64,000 nt of DNA from Brasenia schreberi (GCA_036023115.1 JAYKKT010000079.1:8590001-8654000); one strand, 5' to 3'. Positions 1 through 14,679 are shown, counted from the stretch's first letter. Numbers and translations: made by a program. Notes: a model not told the origin generated them from the sequence alone.

Positions 1-2500
1 GGGAGATGATTTGTTTAGGAGAAGACTTAAATAGACATGTCGGCAAAGAGGCATTAGGATATCACGGTATTCATGGAAACTTTGGCTTTGGGGATATAAA
101 TGAGGAAGGTAGGGAGATTTTAAATTTTGCTATGGCATTTGATCTCTTATAGTCAATACAATCTTCAAAAAAAGAGATGAACATTTAATTACTTATAAGA
201 ATGACTTATCACAAACATAAATTGATTACTTTATTTGTAAAAAAAGATAGAGCGTGTTGTAAAGATTGGAAGGTAATTTCAAGAGAAAGCTTAACCACCC
301 AACATCGACTTTTAGTTATGGATTTACAAATAAAAAAATAGACAAAGAAGAAAAGGGTGCATCGAGCTATTCGGGCTAAATGGTGGAACCTCAAAAGCGA
401 GAAAGAAGATATATTTAAACAAAAAGTCCTTTAAGAAGATGTTTGGAATTATATTGGTATACCCTATGATATGTGGAACAATATGACTACATATTAGGAA
501 AGTGAAGAAAGATGTGTTAGGTGTATCTAAGGGAGGTGTACCGGCACAAAAAGAAGCTTGGTGGTGGAGTAAAGTAGTTTAAAATAAAATCAAGGCAAAG
601 AGGGAATGTTATAAATTACATTATACTAAGAAAACTAGTGAAACTTTAGAGGCTTATAAGAAAGCAAAGAAGAAAGCGAAAAAGGCTATCAGTGAAGCAA
701 AAGCTAAAATTTGGGAGGATTTATATAAAAAAACTCAACTCAAAATAGGGTGAAAAAGATATTTTTAGGATATGTAGGGATAGAGATAAGAAAACTAAAG
801 ATCTTAATTATGTTAGATGCATCAAGGACAAGGATGAAAAAATTCTAGTGGCAAATGATGATATTAGAAATAGATGGAAAAACTATTTTTATAAGCTTTT
901 TAATAAAAATAAAGATGTTAGTATTAGCTTAAGAGATTTAGCAAAATCAGAAAAGTATATAAACCACAATTTCTACCGACGTATTCAAAAGAATGAAGCC
1001 AAAGAGACTCTTAAACATATGAAGGGTGAGAAATCGGTAGGACCAAACAATATTCCTATACAAGTTTTGGAAATCCTAGGAAAAATAAGAATCACTTTAC
1101 TTACAAGACTATTTAATGAAATATGAAAAAACCAAAAGATGCTCAAGGAATGGAGAGCGAGTACACTTATATCCATATATAAGAACAAGGGAGACATTCA
1201 GAATTGTGCGAATTATCGAGGTATCAAGTTAATGAGCCATACTATAAAATGGTGGGAAAGAATTATCAAACGTAGATTAAGACAAGTATCGAGTATAATA
1301 AAGAACCAATTTGGATTCTTTCCAAGCAGATCTACTGTTGAAGTGATTTACCTTTTGAGACATCTTGTGAAACATTTTAGAGCAAAAAAGAAAAACTTTC
1401 ACATGATATTTATTGATATAGAAAAAGCTTATGATAGGGTACCAAGAGAGGTTCTTTGGAGAACATTGAAAAAAAAAGGTATCCCATTGACATACATTAA
1501 CCTTATAAGAGACATTTACGATGGTGCAAAAACATGTGAGGACTCATGAAGGAATGATAGACTTCTTTGAAGTTAATATTGGGTTACATCAAGGATCAAC
1601 TTTAAGTCCATACTTATTTATGATAGTAATTAATAAGTTAACAAAACATATTTAAGATGAAGTACCTTAGTGTATGTTATTTGTAGATGACATTGTATTA
1701 ATGGAGGAGTCTAAGAAAAAAGTTAATATAAAATTGGAACTACATTAGAAAGCAAAGGCCTCCGATTTAGTAGAACAAAGGTAGAATATATGGAATGTAA
1801 GTTTGATCATTTGGTTACGTCAGAGGATATAGAAATTAAAATTGGCACACACTGCATCTCCCAAAAGGAAAGTTTTAAATACCTAAGGTCAATTTTTCAT
1901 AGTGATGGAAGAATTGATGGAGATGTTACACATAAAATTAATGCTGGTTGGTTAAAATACAGAGGTGCATTAGGTATTCTTTGTAATAAAAAGATACCAT
2001 TAAAGTTAAAAGGTAAATATTATAGAGTTGCAATTAGACCTGCCATGTTTTATGGTTATGAGTGTTGGGCAGTTAATCATCAACATGTACAAAAGATGTC
2101 TGTGACATAAATGAAGATATTGAGATGGATGAGTTGAAGATATTGAGATGGATGAGTGGTCATACCAGAGAAGACCGTATACATAATGAGGTTATTAGGA
2201 ACAAATTAGGAGTGACACCAATAGAGGATAAAATGAGAAAACATCGTTTAAGATGGTTTGAACATATAGAAAGAAGATTAAATGAAGAACTTATATGAAA
2301 GTATGAAAAACTAGATTTTAAAAGTAGTAAAAGAGGTAGAGGACGACCACAAAAGTGTTGGAAAGAAACAATAAAGAATAATCTAGCTTATTGTGAGTTA
2401 ATTGCTAACATGACACATGATAGGGCTATGTGAAAACAAAGAATCGATGTAACCTACCCCATCTAGTATGGGAGAAGGCTTAGTTGTTATTGTAGTCACA
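1..2500 (+). mobile_element. RTE-clade LINE, 5' end cut by window edge, decayed
   Basis: This is a non-LTR retrotransposon whose left end lies outside the window. Base 1 aligns with position 43754 of the second copy, inside the endonuclease (GGDLNEHVGKEALG region). The reverse transcriptase is readable at about 1139-1549 ([14 protein letters not shown], then [17 protein letters not shown]) and continues in other frames to GLHQGSTLSPYLF and an FVDD catalytic box near 1680 (usually FADD). A C-terminal stretch ([35 protein letters not shown]) follows to about 2400. The 3' end is intact: it closes with a CCCATCTAGTATGGGAGAAGGC segment and a TTG-type tail near 2490. Many stops and frameshifts make it non-functional. 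Assignment to RTE rests on recalled similarity to plant RTE proteins. Confidence 0.88.
2112..2157 (+). repeat. 23-bp tandem duplication inside the LINE
   Basis: The 23-base unit starting TGAAGATATTGAG occurs twice head to tail (2112-2134 and 2135-2157). It falls in the codons for KILRWMS of the LINE C-terminal region and adds a stop, so it is one of the lesions of this copy. Confidence 0.9.
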
Positions 2501-2521
2501 CAAAACTAATGTCTGAGATTT

Positions 2522-2525
<4 letters not shown>

Positions 2526-2580
<55 letters not shown>
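2526..2580. repeat. (AT)n microsatellite
   Basis: Uninterrupted AT dinucleotides follow the 3' tail of the LINE after a short spacer. Confidence 0.97.
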
Positions 2581-2582
<2 letters not shown>

Positions 2583-3362
2583 TATAACCTAAATATGCTG
2601 GCATATACTAGGCTCTCTCTCCATAAATATATATCTATCCATCTATCCATCTATCAATATATATCACAATGTTTGTGAAATAGGAAAATCTATCCCTTAG
2701 TTTGCTAGTTTGCATAGGAAGACAAATAGGTGGATTGAGCTAACGTGCAACTCTAAAAATCTTCTGCTTCCAGATATTGATGTTTCCATTTAAAAACTTT
2801 TCATCTATTTGGCCAAAAGAATTCTTCAATGAAATTTCATGCGAAGCATCTTTCTCAAATGTCGAAACACTTAAATGATTTCAAATTTTTTAACAAAACA
2901 AAATCCTCTTCTGAAAGATCAGTCTGGGAAAACCGATTCGAATTATTCCACCAAGTGGTATCTACCAGCTGATCACCCGAATGAACCTCTGATGGACTGT
3001 TTATGAGAAAACTGAAAGCACAGGTCAAACGCACCCATTACCCTTGTTAACGAGACAAATATTGGTACTTCTTTGGTAACTCAACTCTAGATAAAGACTG
3101 AATCGGAATACTTTCGTCAAAAATGTATTGGTCAGTATCTTAATACGTTCCGTATTTCAACAAATAATTGATTTTTCTTTCTTAGTCTCTCTTGTTGACT
3201 CCAACAAATTTCATATTGAGTCTCATATGATCCAAAATCAAAATATTCTAAGCTATTACTTTTGTCTCTTTCATCATATAAAAAAAAGCTGAAAATTCAT
3301 TATGTGTAATAATTTGATTTTTCAAGTATCACTATTTCACGTTATGCCTCAAATCTACCTAG
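2581..3362. other. Intergenic, nothing recognised
   Basis: AT-rich sequence with CTATCCAT repeats near 2630-2655. No reading frame resembling a known family was found on either strand. Confidence 0.5.
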
Positions 3363-3390
3363 GCTTTAATACCACCTTTTGTAAGACCCA
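3363..3390 (-). promoter_or_regulatory. Candidate primer-binding site and LTR edge of an old retroelement
   Basis: Read on the minus strand, 3363-3374 is TGGTATTAAAGC, close to the initiator-Met tRNA primer site TGGTATCAGAGC of plant LTR elements. On the plus strand TGTAAGACCC begins at 3380, which would be the inner end of an LTR (TG...CA) of an element pointing left. The match has two mismatches and there is a five-base gap, so this is only suggestive. Confidence 0.35.
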
Positions 3391-3907
3391 TATAGCTTGA
3401 CCGACATGGACATATGACTGGTCCATGCCATGTGGCCAAATTCTATGAGCCATTGACAATTCAATGGCGATACAACCCAATTGAACAAATAACACATCCA
3501 CATTCATTTATTTATATACAATCAAGATCAACCTTAATAACCCATCCAATCCTACCATATCATAGTGGAAGTCAAAGTTCTATCCTTAAAGTACTCCAAA
3601 TGTCGTATGCTTATGTTCACTTGGTCTTAAAATTTTACATAAAATATGAGCACCACAATTGTGCTCGTAGGTGAATGTGATATCTCTATAGCAGTTACAT
3701 ACTAAAGACATGTTTCAAATCATATATCATAATAAGAAATCTATATCAAAATTTTAAATAAAAATCAACATTTCAAAGATGCATCCATACTAAAGCACTC
3801 AATAATAATACAAATTTAGTTTCAGAATTTCTACTATATCCAACCACCAACGATGCCATAAGAGCATCCCAAACCCTCTTCTTGTTCTGCAACATGATCT
3901 TCAAACC

Positions 3908-6132
3908 TATAAACACCCCAAAATGTTTTGCAAAAACATATTCAAGCATGTTTCAAAACAGTAGGCTGTTTTTAAAAATTCATGATTTAAATACGGCCTA
4001 CAAATTTCATAAAATATTAAAAACAAAGATTTTGAGATTTAAAGTTTTAAGCTTCAAAATCAAGTTTTAAAAATGTAAACAAAGATGAAATTAGGATTGG
4101 TTCGAAAGAGGATATGGACGAAGCCCGCCGAAGATCCTGAAAGAAGGCACAATTTCAAGGCCAAAACGGAATCGAAGCATCCCAATCCGATCTCAAAATG
4201 GCAACAAGAAGGCAAGGACCGAGCTCATTCACTAAGTGTGGACCAAGACGAAGAACCTAGTCTCGAACGGGCTAGGAAAGTTGAAGCCAAGATAGGCTAG
4301 GCCGAATAAAAAGCCTAAGACTAAGGGCTAAGACTTGAGTCACACTCAAAGACGAACAAGTTGATTTAAACTAAGACATGGGCTAGCCTAAGGCAAGGGC
4401 TCAAGAAGATCAGGCCATGGACTAAAGGAGGACCGAAGATATGAACAAAGCCAAGCCACGACTCCATGAAATAGGCACCAAAGGCTGCCCCAAAGAGAAC
4501 CTAGCCGACGGCACAAGGCCAGCCGATTGCACTTGACCGCATCATGCTAGATCGAGCTACTTGACCGCCTCATGCTAGACTGAGCCACTTGTCCTACCTA
4601 GCCACATGGGGCTGGGTTTGCTTTGACCAAATGGGACCACCATAAGCCCACGTGAAGAGGTTTTGGTCCAGCCAAGAGTTGGGTCAAGAATTGGGTTCCA
4701 AAAGACCCATTCAAGCCCAATTTGAGATCCACCAAAAGCCTATAAAAAGGCATCTTGGAGGTTGTTTTCCAGCATGGAGGGAAGAGGGGAAAGAGCCTAA
4801 CAGAGAGAGGGAGAGTTGCAGCAAGAGAGAGAGGAAGAGATGGAAAGAAAGAGATAGAGATGAAGAGAAAGGAGAGGAGAAGGAACGAGTCGATCCCTTC
4901 CTAACTCATCCAGGTCCGATTGCAAGGTTTAATTCTCATCATTTATTTACTTTGATCTCTCCTTATTCTCATTCAATTAAAAGGGGTTGTATTAATGGAG
5001 CAATTGTCTCCCCCCATGATGTAATAGCGTAGTCATGTTGTCCATTTCATTTCTTCAAGTTTCTCCTACCTCTCTATACGATATACTCTCTTATATCTTC
5101 TAATCCCCTCTATGGTTAAGCTATAAATATATTTCAATTCATTTTCTTCAGTTATTTACTTATAAATTTTTTTTTATTAGTCTTTTAATTTTGGACGAAA
5201 TGTATTCATGTATGTTTTAAACACGAAAATCTGTTTCCTACATCCTGTATACATCTGATGTTTTATTTTTCATTTCCGTCTCTCTGTTCCAAATGATATG
5301 AAATTTGTTATACTGAATCGTCACACACAAGCCTATATATGATAAAATTTTCAAGAATTTTAGGGTCGTTCAACCACATAATTAAAATTGAGAAAGATCA
5401 AAAAAATTCATAGTCAAATCTGTCAAACCTATATTTTCTACAATAGAGCTTAGGTAATCATCCTATAACTCTATCTGTAATGAACCAATTTCAGTGAAAC
5501 TTATCTCATTGAAAATCTGACATCCATAGCTTTCCAAAATATCAATTTCATAAAGATCGGAGCTCTGTGCACCAAGATACATACGTTTCTTTAAACCTCT
5601 GTATTTCTGTAACAAATCAGTTCTGAATGCCTAAGCAGATGTACATTCTTGATTTAATTCTGCACAATCATAGCACAAAAAAATAGAATAAAAATAATAG
5701 TTCCAGAATCTCCATATTTTGTGTTTACTTACTATAAAAATTTTGTGAATTTTGGAGATTCCAAAACTGTTCAGAAAAATCCAAAAACAAGTTCTGAAAA
5801 TAGAACCAGTTTTTGTTTTTTTAAAACTTTGAAAATTTCCCTTTCATGTGCCAAGTGCATATTTTTGGTTGATTAAGTTGATTCGAAAGTGAATTTTGGA
5901 AACACACACCTTGTTCAAATCAATCCTCAAAGCGTCTAGGTTGACCCTTGAGCGCCGGTTCAAGAAATCCTAAGATAAAAAAATCTTGCTTCCCCACAAT
6001 CACTACACGAAGTCAGAAAATTAATCTTTGTTAATTTAAGCAAACTAGTTGGCACGCTCGCACAAATGACATAGATTGAAAACTTATTTCAAGTCTCTAC
6101 ATAGACTTCAGAATAAAATTTTTACATCTACA
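3908..6132 (+). mobile_element. Solo LTR of a Tat-type gypsy element, diverged relative of the 28-kb element
   Basis: The stretch matches the LTR of the 28-41 kb element at several ordered points: the start TATAAACACCCCAAAAT (LTR: TGTAAACACCCCGAAAT), a TATA box TATAAAAAGG at 4741, a GA-rich leader near 4800-4870, GTCTCCCCCCATGATGTAAT at about 5005, a terminal block with AAGCAAACTAGTTGGCA near 6040, and the end CATCTACA (LTR: GTCTACA). It is flanked by AAACC at 3903-3907 and again at 6133-6137, a perfect 5-bp target duplication. No internal region is left, so recombination between two LTRs most likely removed it. The first dinucleotide is TA instead of TG. The open frames inside (about 4085-5032) are LTR sequence, not genes. 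Confidence 0.8.
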
Positions 6133-6137
6133 AAACC

Positions 6138-8870
6138 TCAACACATTGGGCGAAGGACCTCGACGATCAAATCACTGACTCGTCAAGTCCAATCCCTCGA
6201 TTCTACAAGGTAAAGTATCTAAATAATACTACACTAGTTGAATCATACATTCACCCAATTAATCTCAACAATACTTACATATATTTCAATCTAGGGCTAT
6301 CTCCCATATCCAAGAGAATCACTTGGGGCCACCTCCTAGGCTTCATGCCTCGATATTTATATCATATGTTCAATTACAATATCAAAATTACATATTAATA
6401 TCAAATATTAAAATTGTTTTATTTTACATAAAACTCTCTACTCTTTGTTGACTATTTTCACATGTTCCAAACCCATGCATATTATATCACATGATATGAG
6501 CTATTCAATGTAACTACAAGCGAAACTAGTGTAATCAATGAGCTAGCACTACTTGGTATAACTATTTATAATCCAACGGCATCTCATACCATTATAGAAG
6601 TAGATTCATATCTGATGATGTATTGCTCGCCTACAACAATAACCTCCGAGATAGTAATAATGGGTATAACCATCTACAATGAAATGATGTCTCATATTGT
6701 CATGGAAAGTAGATCCATACCCATTAAAAGTTTACTCACACACTCATGCAATGCATCAATATACTTAATTAGGCATGCCCAATTCTATTTAATAAATCAA
6801 CACATGTATATTCATTTCAAAGCATTAACAAATATTTCATAATTTTATGCATCATTTAAAAATATATAAAACTATCTCTAGCATGCATCTCAAGAGGGCA
6901 CACATCCACATACCTGAACTTCTATATAGATCCAAATATCATAATGCTAATCCCTCTTAATGACCTTGATTTAGTCTCCAAATCATGACAAAAATATAAT
7001 ATTAATATTTTATATTCAATTTTGAATCCAACGGTTTAAACCACATCAAATTCAGACCTCCAATAGACCTGAAATACCCCAAAATCTAATTTAGATCCTC
7101 ATAGTTCTAGTTAGATCCAATTAAAGGATCTCGATTCATCCTATTAAATGGAATTGAATTCAGTTATGAATTCTAAAGATCCAGACTAGTCCCCAATCCA
7201 TGTCTCTACAAAGGACCCTATCCGTGTTTGGCTTGGTATCATAGCCAGCCCACATGACATGACGGGGGATGACACGACACGCTTGTGTCGACCCCAGTCA
7301 GTTGTCAGTTTGACAACCCAAATTGATAGTTTTCAGCCAATTCTTTTTCAGTCGCCACCACCAAACGGTCTGCCCCTTGCCAACGGACAACTTTCCCTAA
7401 GCGGTAGCTGCCCATTGATGGTAGTTTTGTTAGAAAAAGAAAGAGAATGTGCCAGCTGGCTTATTGTGGTTAAAATTCTACAACTTTTGGGCCAGCTAAC
7501 CTATGGGTTTGAAACTCTATGATTTTGGTAAACTACTTATATGTTTTAAACTCTCCATGCATTTGAATGTGGACGTCCCCTATAATGCTTACATATTATT
7601 TACATAAATCTGATTTATATGTTTATATATATTTGTGTGGTTTATGTACATAAATGAGTATTGTTGGATTAAGGGAGATGGGGAGACAGGGACATGGGGG
7701 CACACGGAGACAGGGACATGGGGAGTGGTGAAATTTTTGGTCTCCAACGCGGGGATGAGGATGGGATTCTGAAACGACGATTTTGATCTCCTATCCTACT
7801 CCGGTGAACTATTGGTCACATAGTAAAACGTTTGTAAACCTGTACAGAAATGAATTAGGGATACGTGTGGAGTATTCAATCCGGAACGAGTTCGAAGTCA
7901 GCTCATTATGAAATAACAAACAACTTGAGAACTAGAGCAAAATTTGTTGGTAAATACAGAAGCATAAGCTAGCTCGTGTACACGGATCGAGTTTTCTTCG
8001 CTTGGGTTGTTTACCTTGACCTAAACGTAGGATGCTCTTGGTATGAGGTCGTCATTAATCCTTTCACGTCCCCAGTATTGACACGGTGTTAACAAGACTG
8101 CTTGCTGGGTTTGGAGAGAAACCTAGTGAGGCTACAGAACCCCCAAAATTGGTGCTTCATGGGGGGGTAGAACAAGTGCACGCACAGGAAGGCAATTCTT
8201 ATTCCGATAAGCATCAGACAATGGTGACTAAATCTTTGGTAACTCAGAGGATTGCCTATTCAATCTTGGCTCCACCAAATGTTGTTCAGTTCACTAACTA
8301 GTAATATCTACCATATATTCCTCCGAGCAGGATATGACCATGGTAGTTTCTGTGGTATTGGTGAAGAACCAAAAGGCTATTTGAAAGTTCAGGTACCTTT
8401 TCTTATTTTAATGCTGGTTACTTAAGTATCCAAATGAGTTTCTAATGAATTTGATGCGGCTTCCTAAAGTGAATAAAAGTTTCTAAAGATATGAAATAAA
8501 AGCAACTCATTCATAAAAACATTTATAAATTGAGATAATTACTCATCCACTGCCACATGTACAAATGGTAATATTGGAATATATTAACAAATAACATTTT
8601 TCTTAAGTAGAAAATGATTCTCTACTAGCAAATGTTGATTTTAAAGTGTCCAAAATACGTGCATAAATCAGAAAAGCGAGCTTCTATTGAGTAATGACAT
8701 ATGTTTTTAGTAAATAGGAAGGCATTTCTTGAGTAGAGTCTCGACGCAATCAAAAGAAACCCAAAGTTAACCCCAATCACATATACATGCAGTTAATAAA
8801 ACAAGACTGAAGAAGAGTTTTCAGCAGGAGAATTATAATCTCCTTGGAAGACCAAAACCATTAGTGATAT
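6138..8870. other. Intergenic, no gene recognised
   Basis: AT-rich in the first 1 kb. A TGGTATCATAGCC motif at about 7232 resembles a plus-strand initiator-Met primer-binding site but has no recognisable LTR beside it. The short open frames at 7259-7522 and 8086-8301 have no similarity I recognise. 7675-7760 is a purine-rich stretch with repeated GGGACATGGGG and GAGACAGG words. Confidence 0.4.
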
Positions 8871-9125
8871 TTATTTGGATGTCCTCTTCTGGTATTGTGT
8901 CTTCATCCATTTGATACCAATTCTTGTTCCACTCTTGACCTTCTGCGCACTAACAACCGCTGCACTTTTAGCTTTCTCCATACTCACCGATGCAGCAGCC
9001 TTCATCTTAGCGTTCACATCAGACATCTTGCTACCATGATCTTTGGACTTTGATTCGACAGTCGCACCGTTATTGTTGCTGTCCCACAAGTCGGCCCAAC
9101 TCGGTGCTTCATTGGTAGAACCCAT
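8871..9125 (-). CDS. Small conserved plant protein of unknown function, 84 aa
   Basis: The intact 84-codon frame starts MGSTNEAPSWADLWDSNNNG and ends in a basic tail (KWMKTQYQKRTSK). It matches my recollection of a family of 75-90 residue plant proteins with an acidic, Trp-containing N-terminus (EAPSWADQW), an Ala/Lys-rich helical centre (KAKSAAVVSAQKVKSGT) and a C-terminal W[IM]K.Q.QK motif. It has no signal peptide or membrane segment, and no biochemical role is known to me. The ATG is preceded on the minus strand by CTGTACAGGGAAAAT, which could be a splice acceptor seven bases before the start. The 5' leader may therefore come from exons farther right. The coding region looks unspliced. 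Confidence 0.78.
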   Translation of the reverse strand: MGSTNEAPSWADLWDSNNNGATVESKSKDHGSKMSDVNAKMKAAASVSMEKAKSAAVVSAQKVKSGTRIGIKWMKTQYQKRTSK

Positions 9126-9845
9126 ATTTTCCCTGTACAGTTCTGCTAGTCAAAGTATCTGGTTAATCACAATTTGGTTTTGAAGGCATAATCAAAACCT
9201 TATATGCAGCACAACATGCAAATATTCAATGCATCAAACACAACAATTCATCATGTAGTGTCATAAGGCATGAAGGATTTATAGGACGCAAGATGTATCA
9301 TCAGCCCTTAGAGAACCTTGATCTCTGCTATCCTTTCGTACGAAATGATTGATGCAAATCGGCATCCATTCACCTTCAACACATTCATATGATTAAGACT
9401 CAACTGTGATCTATAAGCTGCCTAGCAAAGATAAATGAAATACTTATTGTACAAAAATCATCAACGTGCTGCCTACCGCAGTACATGAAAAGTTGGGTAC
9501 ACATCAACTCTGAGATCCATGTCGATGTTCGTACCCAAAGCTCCATGTCGCTGTTGTCGCATGTAAAGAATATGAGATAAAGATTATTGTCTAGCTTTTC
9601 GTTGGGCACAAGAAACTTAAAATTGTTCAACTTAAATCCTTTAGCTTTTTGTGGCCTTCTATCAAACTCTTCTAATAGTAGTTCCAAGAATATGATCCTT
9701 GTGTGAAAAACAAGTCTTCCAAGCAAAAACAAAGAATATGCTTCCAATGAATTTAGAGAAATGACTTGCATTGTGAGCCTTGAGACACGCTGGTTTGTGG
9801 TTTGTGTCTCTCAACTTGATGTGCCAAACAGCAAAAGATAAAAAA
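9126..9845. other. Possible 5' leader intron of the small-protein gene
   Basis: If the acceptor next to 9133 is real, this stretch is intronic on the minus strand. A 123-codon minus-strand frame at 9400-9771 has no similarity I recognise, and its composition is not clearly coding. Confidence 0.3.
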
Positions 9846-10060
9846 AATCTGCATACACAACAACAACAATTCTCATACTAAATCGGTCGGCTATATGGAT
9901 TTTTTGTTTCTATAGAGTTCGATCATATGCAGCAGTTAACTCAACTAGATCCTTTTTTATTATTTCTTTTTAACACTTTTATGGTCTTCCTCGTCCTCTT
10001 TTAACATTCTCACAATCTAGTTTCTCAAACCTTATTACCAGAGCTTCTCCATACACATTA
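9846..10060 (-). mobile_element. 5'-truncated RTE LINE 3' end
   Basis: On the minus strand this reads like the last 200 bases of the LINE at 1-2500: GAGAATGTTAAAAGAGGACGAGG (LINE: AGTAGTAAAAGAGGTAGAGG), then AACAAAAAATCCATATAGCCGACC, and ends with TTGTTGTTGTTG. Extensive 5' truncation is typical of LINE copies. Confidence 0.78.
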
Positions 10061-10440
10061 AGAGAATAAAGAGAACCCTCATTTGTTGACTACGAATTGT
10101 ATATGGCAATTAGAAATTTTTATGAAGACAAAAAAGAGCTTCTCCATATATATAATATAGATATATAGATACAATATATAAATACACATGTGCACATATA
10201 TATACATATAGAGAGAGAGAGAGAGTAACTTGTACCAGCAAGCGCTAGATCACATCTAGTTGCTAACACCACCATTAGATCTGATGGAGATCTGATCTTT
10301 TCATATCTACCAACTTGGAAGCAGCTGGATAATACCTTGCTCTAGCTGCTTCCATACATGCATGGCGTGCACAAGTTGCTTCCATTTCAGATCTATTGAT
10401 GGCAGTACCAGCTATGTATCGAGAGCTACCTGTTACCAAC
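10061..10440. other. Non-coding, locally simple sequence
   Basis: AT-rich with short (TA)n runs and a (GA)n run at about 10210-10226. It contains repeated AGATCTGAT and CAAGTTGCTTCCA words. No gene was seen. Confidence 0.5.
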
Positions 10441-12654
<2,214 letters not shown>

Positions 12655-12775
12655 TGCTAAACAACAAACAACAACAAACTAAGCCTTTTCCCATACTAGA
12701 CGGGGTCGGCTACATGGATTCTTTGTTTCCACAGATCCCTATCGTGTGCCATGTTAGCAGTTAACTCCCTATAAG
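12655..12775 (-). mobile_element. Short RTE LINE tail (or SINE with the same 3' end)
   Basis: On the minus strand the sequence runs AGTTAACTGCTAACATGGCA, then ACAAAGAATCCATGTAGCCG, then CTAGTATGGGAAAAGGC, and ends in TTGTTGTTG repeats. This matches the 3' terminal 110 bases of the LINE at 2390-2495 almost base for base, including its last codons. Homology begins inside the LINE coding end, which favours a truncated LINE over an independent SINE. Confidence 0.8.
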
Positions 12776-12989
12776 CTACATCATATCATGGCTGCTATAG
12801 TGCACTATTAATAACATAGAAATAACATACATCATAGCATCTCACCATCAATGTACTTTGATAGTTCATCCATGCATAAGTTAAGGGTTAAGAGACAAGC
12901 TTTGATTCATCAGACAAGTCAACGTTAATATCAATGTTGTCAATGACAGTACAAATCCGTTTACAAGCTACTGTATTGTTATTTATTAT

Positions 12990-13140
12990 TCTTATATTGT
13001 TGTTGTTGTTGTTGACACATGCCTTTCTTCTCTAAGATTATGTACAGTATATCTCTTGAAACTATGTCAAATGCCTTCTTCAAATAACACCAATATATCA
13101 GTCTGTCCACTTAGCTCTGTAGTATTCTATCAATAAGTAC
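12990..13140 (-). mobile_element. Probable LINE reverse-transcriptase scrap
   Basis: On the minus strand one frame reads LKKAFDIVSRDIL followed by LEKKGM. This resembles the F-x-KAFD-x-V-x-R catalytic block A of non-LTR reverse transcriptases, which contains the first catalytic Asp. The scrap runs straight into GTTGTTGTTG repeats at 12998-13015. Too little remains to assign a clade. Confidence 0.45.
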
Positions 13141-14679
13141 CAATGAATCACAGATAGGTCGCACTTCTTGATTAATGCAATTGAAGATTGAAGTATTAAT
13201 GCAAAGAACCAAAAATTTAAGTGAACGTAAAATAATTATAGTGCCACACTGAGTACAAAGGAAGATCACCAACAGAACATCCTGTTGTACTAAATTCTTG
13301 GAGAAAAAAACAAGCAAGTTGAATGCAGTTTGAACCTTATAACAGCCTTGCAAGAAAGATTGATTTATGCACAATGAATTACAGTGATAAACATTTAGTG
13401 GATAATGAATGAATTATGATCTACCTATAGCTTCTAGGATTGATACAGATAAAAAAGTCAGAAGGATGCCTCTCTTAGAATGTAATGAAAATTACAGCAG
13501 TTAACATTCCAGTCAGACACATTTTCAGTATGTTTGCCGCTTGATGGCATGGAGTATACCATATAAAGGATGTGAATCTCTTTAATCAAGATCCTAGAGG
13601 TAGCTTCAAAGATAGAACAAAACAGAAAGATTTTTCAGTCACTGATGTTTGATTTCAAGGAATTGCTTATGATGATCAGGATAGTATAACAAAAAACTCT
13701 AGATAATCAAGGTTCCCAGTAATTCGGTATCTTCTGCTTGAGAAGATTATAAAGCATGGGCAACATATGTGTCACACCTATCAGAAGGATAAGTCCAGTA
13801 GCATTTCCCCTATATCTTAGCCTGTGAAGAGTACACATATCAAATTTACCTAAGAATTCACTCTCCAACCAAGCTGAACAAACTGAACTTCTCAAATGTC
13901 AGGTTCCTCATATGCCAACGCAATTGCAGTATCAGTTACTAGCTTATTCCATTGGTGTTTAGATCAGATAAGCTACAATAGGTCTTCCAAGTTCCAAACA
14001 TCCAAGATGCTCAGAGCTGGTAGTGGTAATGTACAGGTTTCTAATTTTTGAGATCAAGTAACAATATAAACATGATTTTGATGCGGGTGTTCTCTTCAAA
14101 TGAAGCTTGTATCCAGGAAGAAGAATATGGTTTCTTAGAAGTATCTTTTTCAGGGAATCATGAAATGATGGAGTAGGATCCTCAATAAGTCCTGCACGGA
14201 GAAACTAGATTCCATGGCTGACTGCATGGTGCAATGGAATGAGAATCACAGATGAGGAACATACCTTCTAACAAACCCCATTTTTCAGAGGATATCCCAG
14301 AGAGATAACTAGTGGACTCCACTATCTATGCTTTTGAGTTTTGAGAAAACCACGCCAGACCAAAGTGTAAAGCAGCATGCCTTCATGGGCAAACAATCAT
14401 ATGATAACTTTGAAGCACGAAAGCCCACAACTTCTAGTCTGTTCTTCTCACTACATTTTAGAGATTGGCTTAGCTTTCTTCCAGAGCATGAAAAGAATTT
14501 TGTTCGATAACTTTGATAGGATCTCACTGAAGTAGTAGATTTCACAAGCAACATTACAAGGTTTACTAGACCTAAGATTCAACTATACTCTACACATGCT
14601 GTGGTAAATTGGTAATTGACTTCAGTTTGGTTCTTGAGAGATTTTCCCCCCGTTTATTGCATATCTATGATAGTAACAC
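13141..14679. other. No recognised gene; possible intron sequence of a minus-strand unit
   Basis: Short minus-strand frames (13707-13895, 14309-14554) lack recognisable motifs. If the candidate exons at 14.68 and 15.4-15.67 kb are real, this is intron or untranslated sequence. Confidence 0.3.

Noticed and set aside
4085..5032. Two plus-strand frames rich in Lys, Glu and Arg as plant genes
   Set aside because: They lie within the solo LTR, and the corresponding region of the 28-kb LTRs also gives Lys-rich chance frames.
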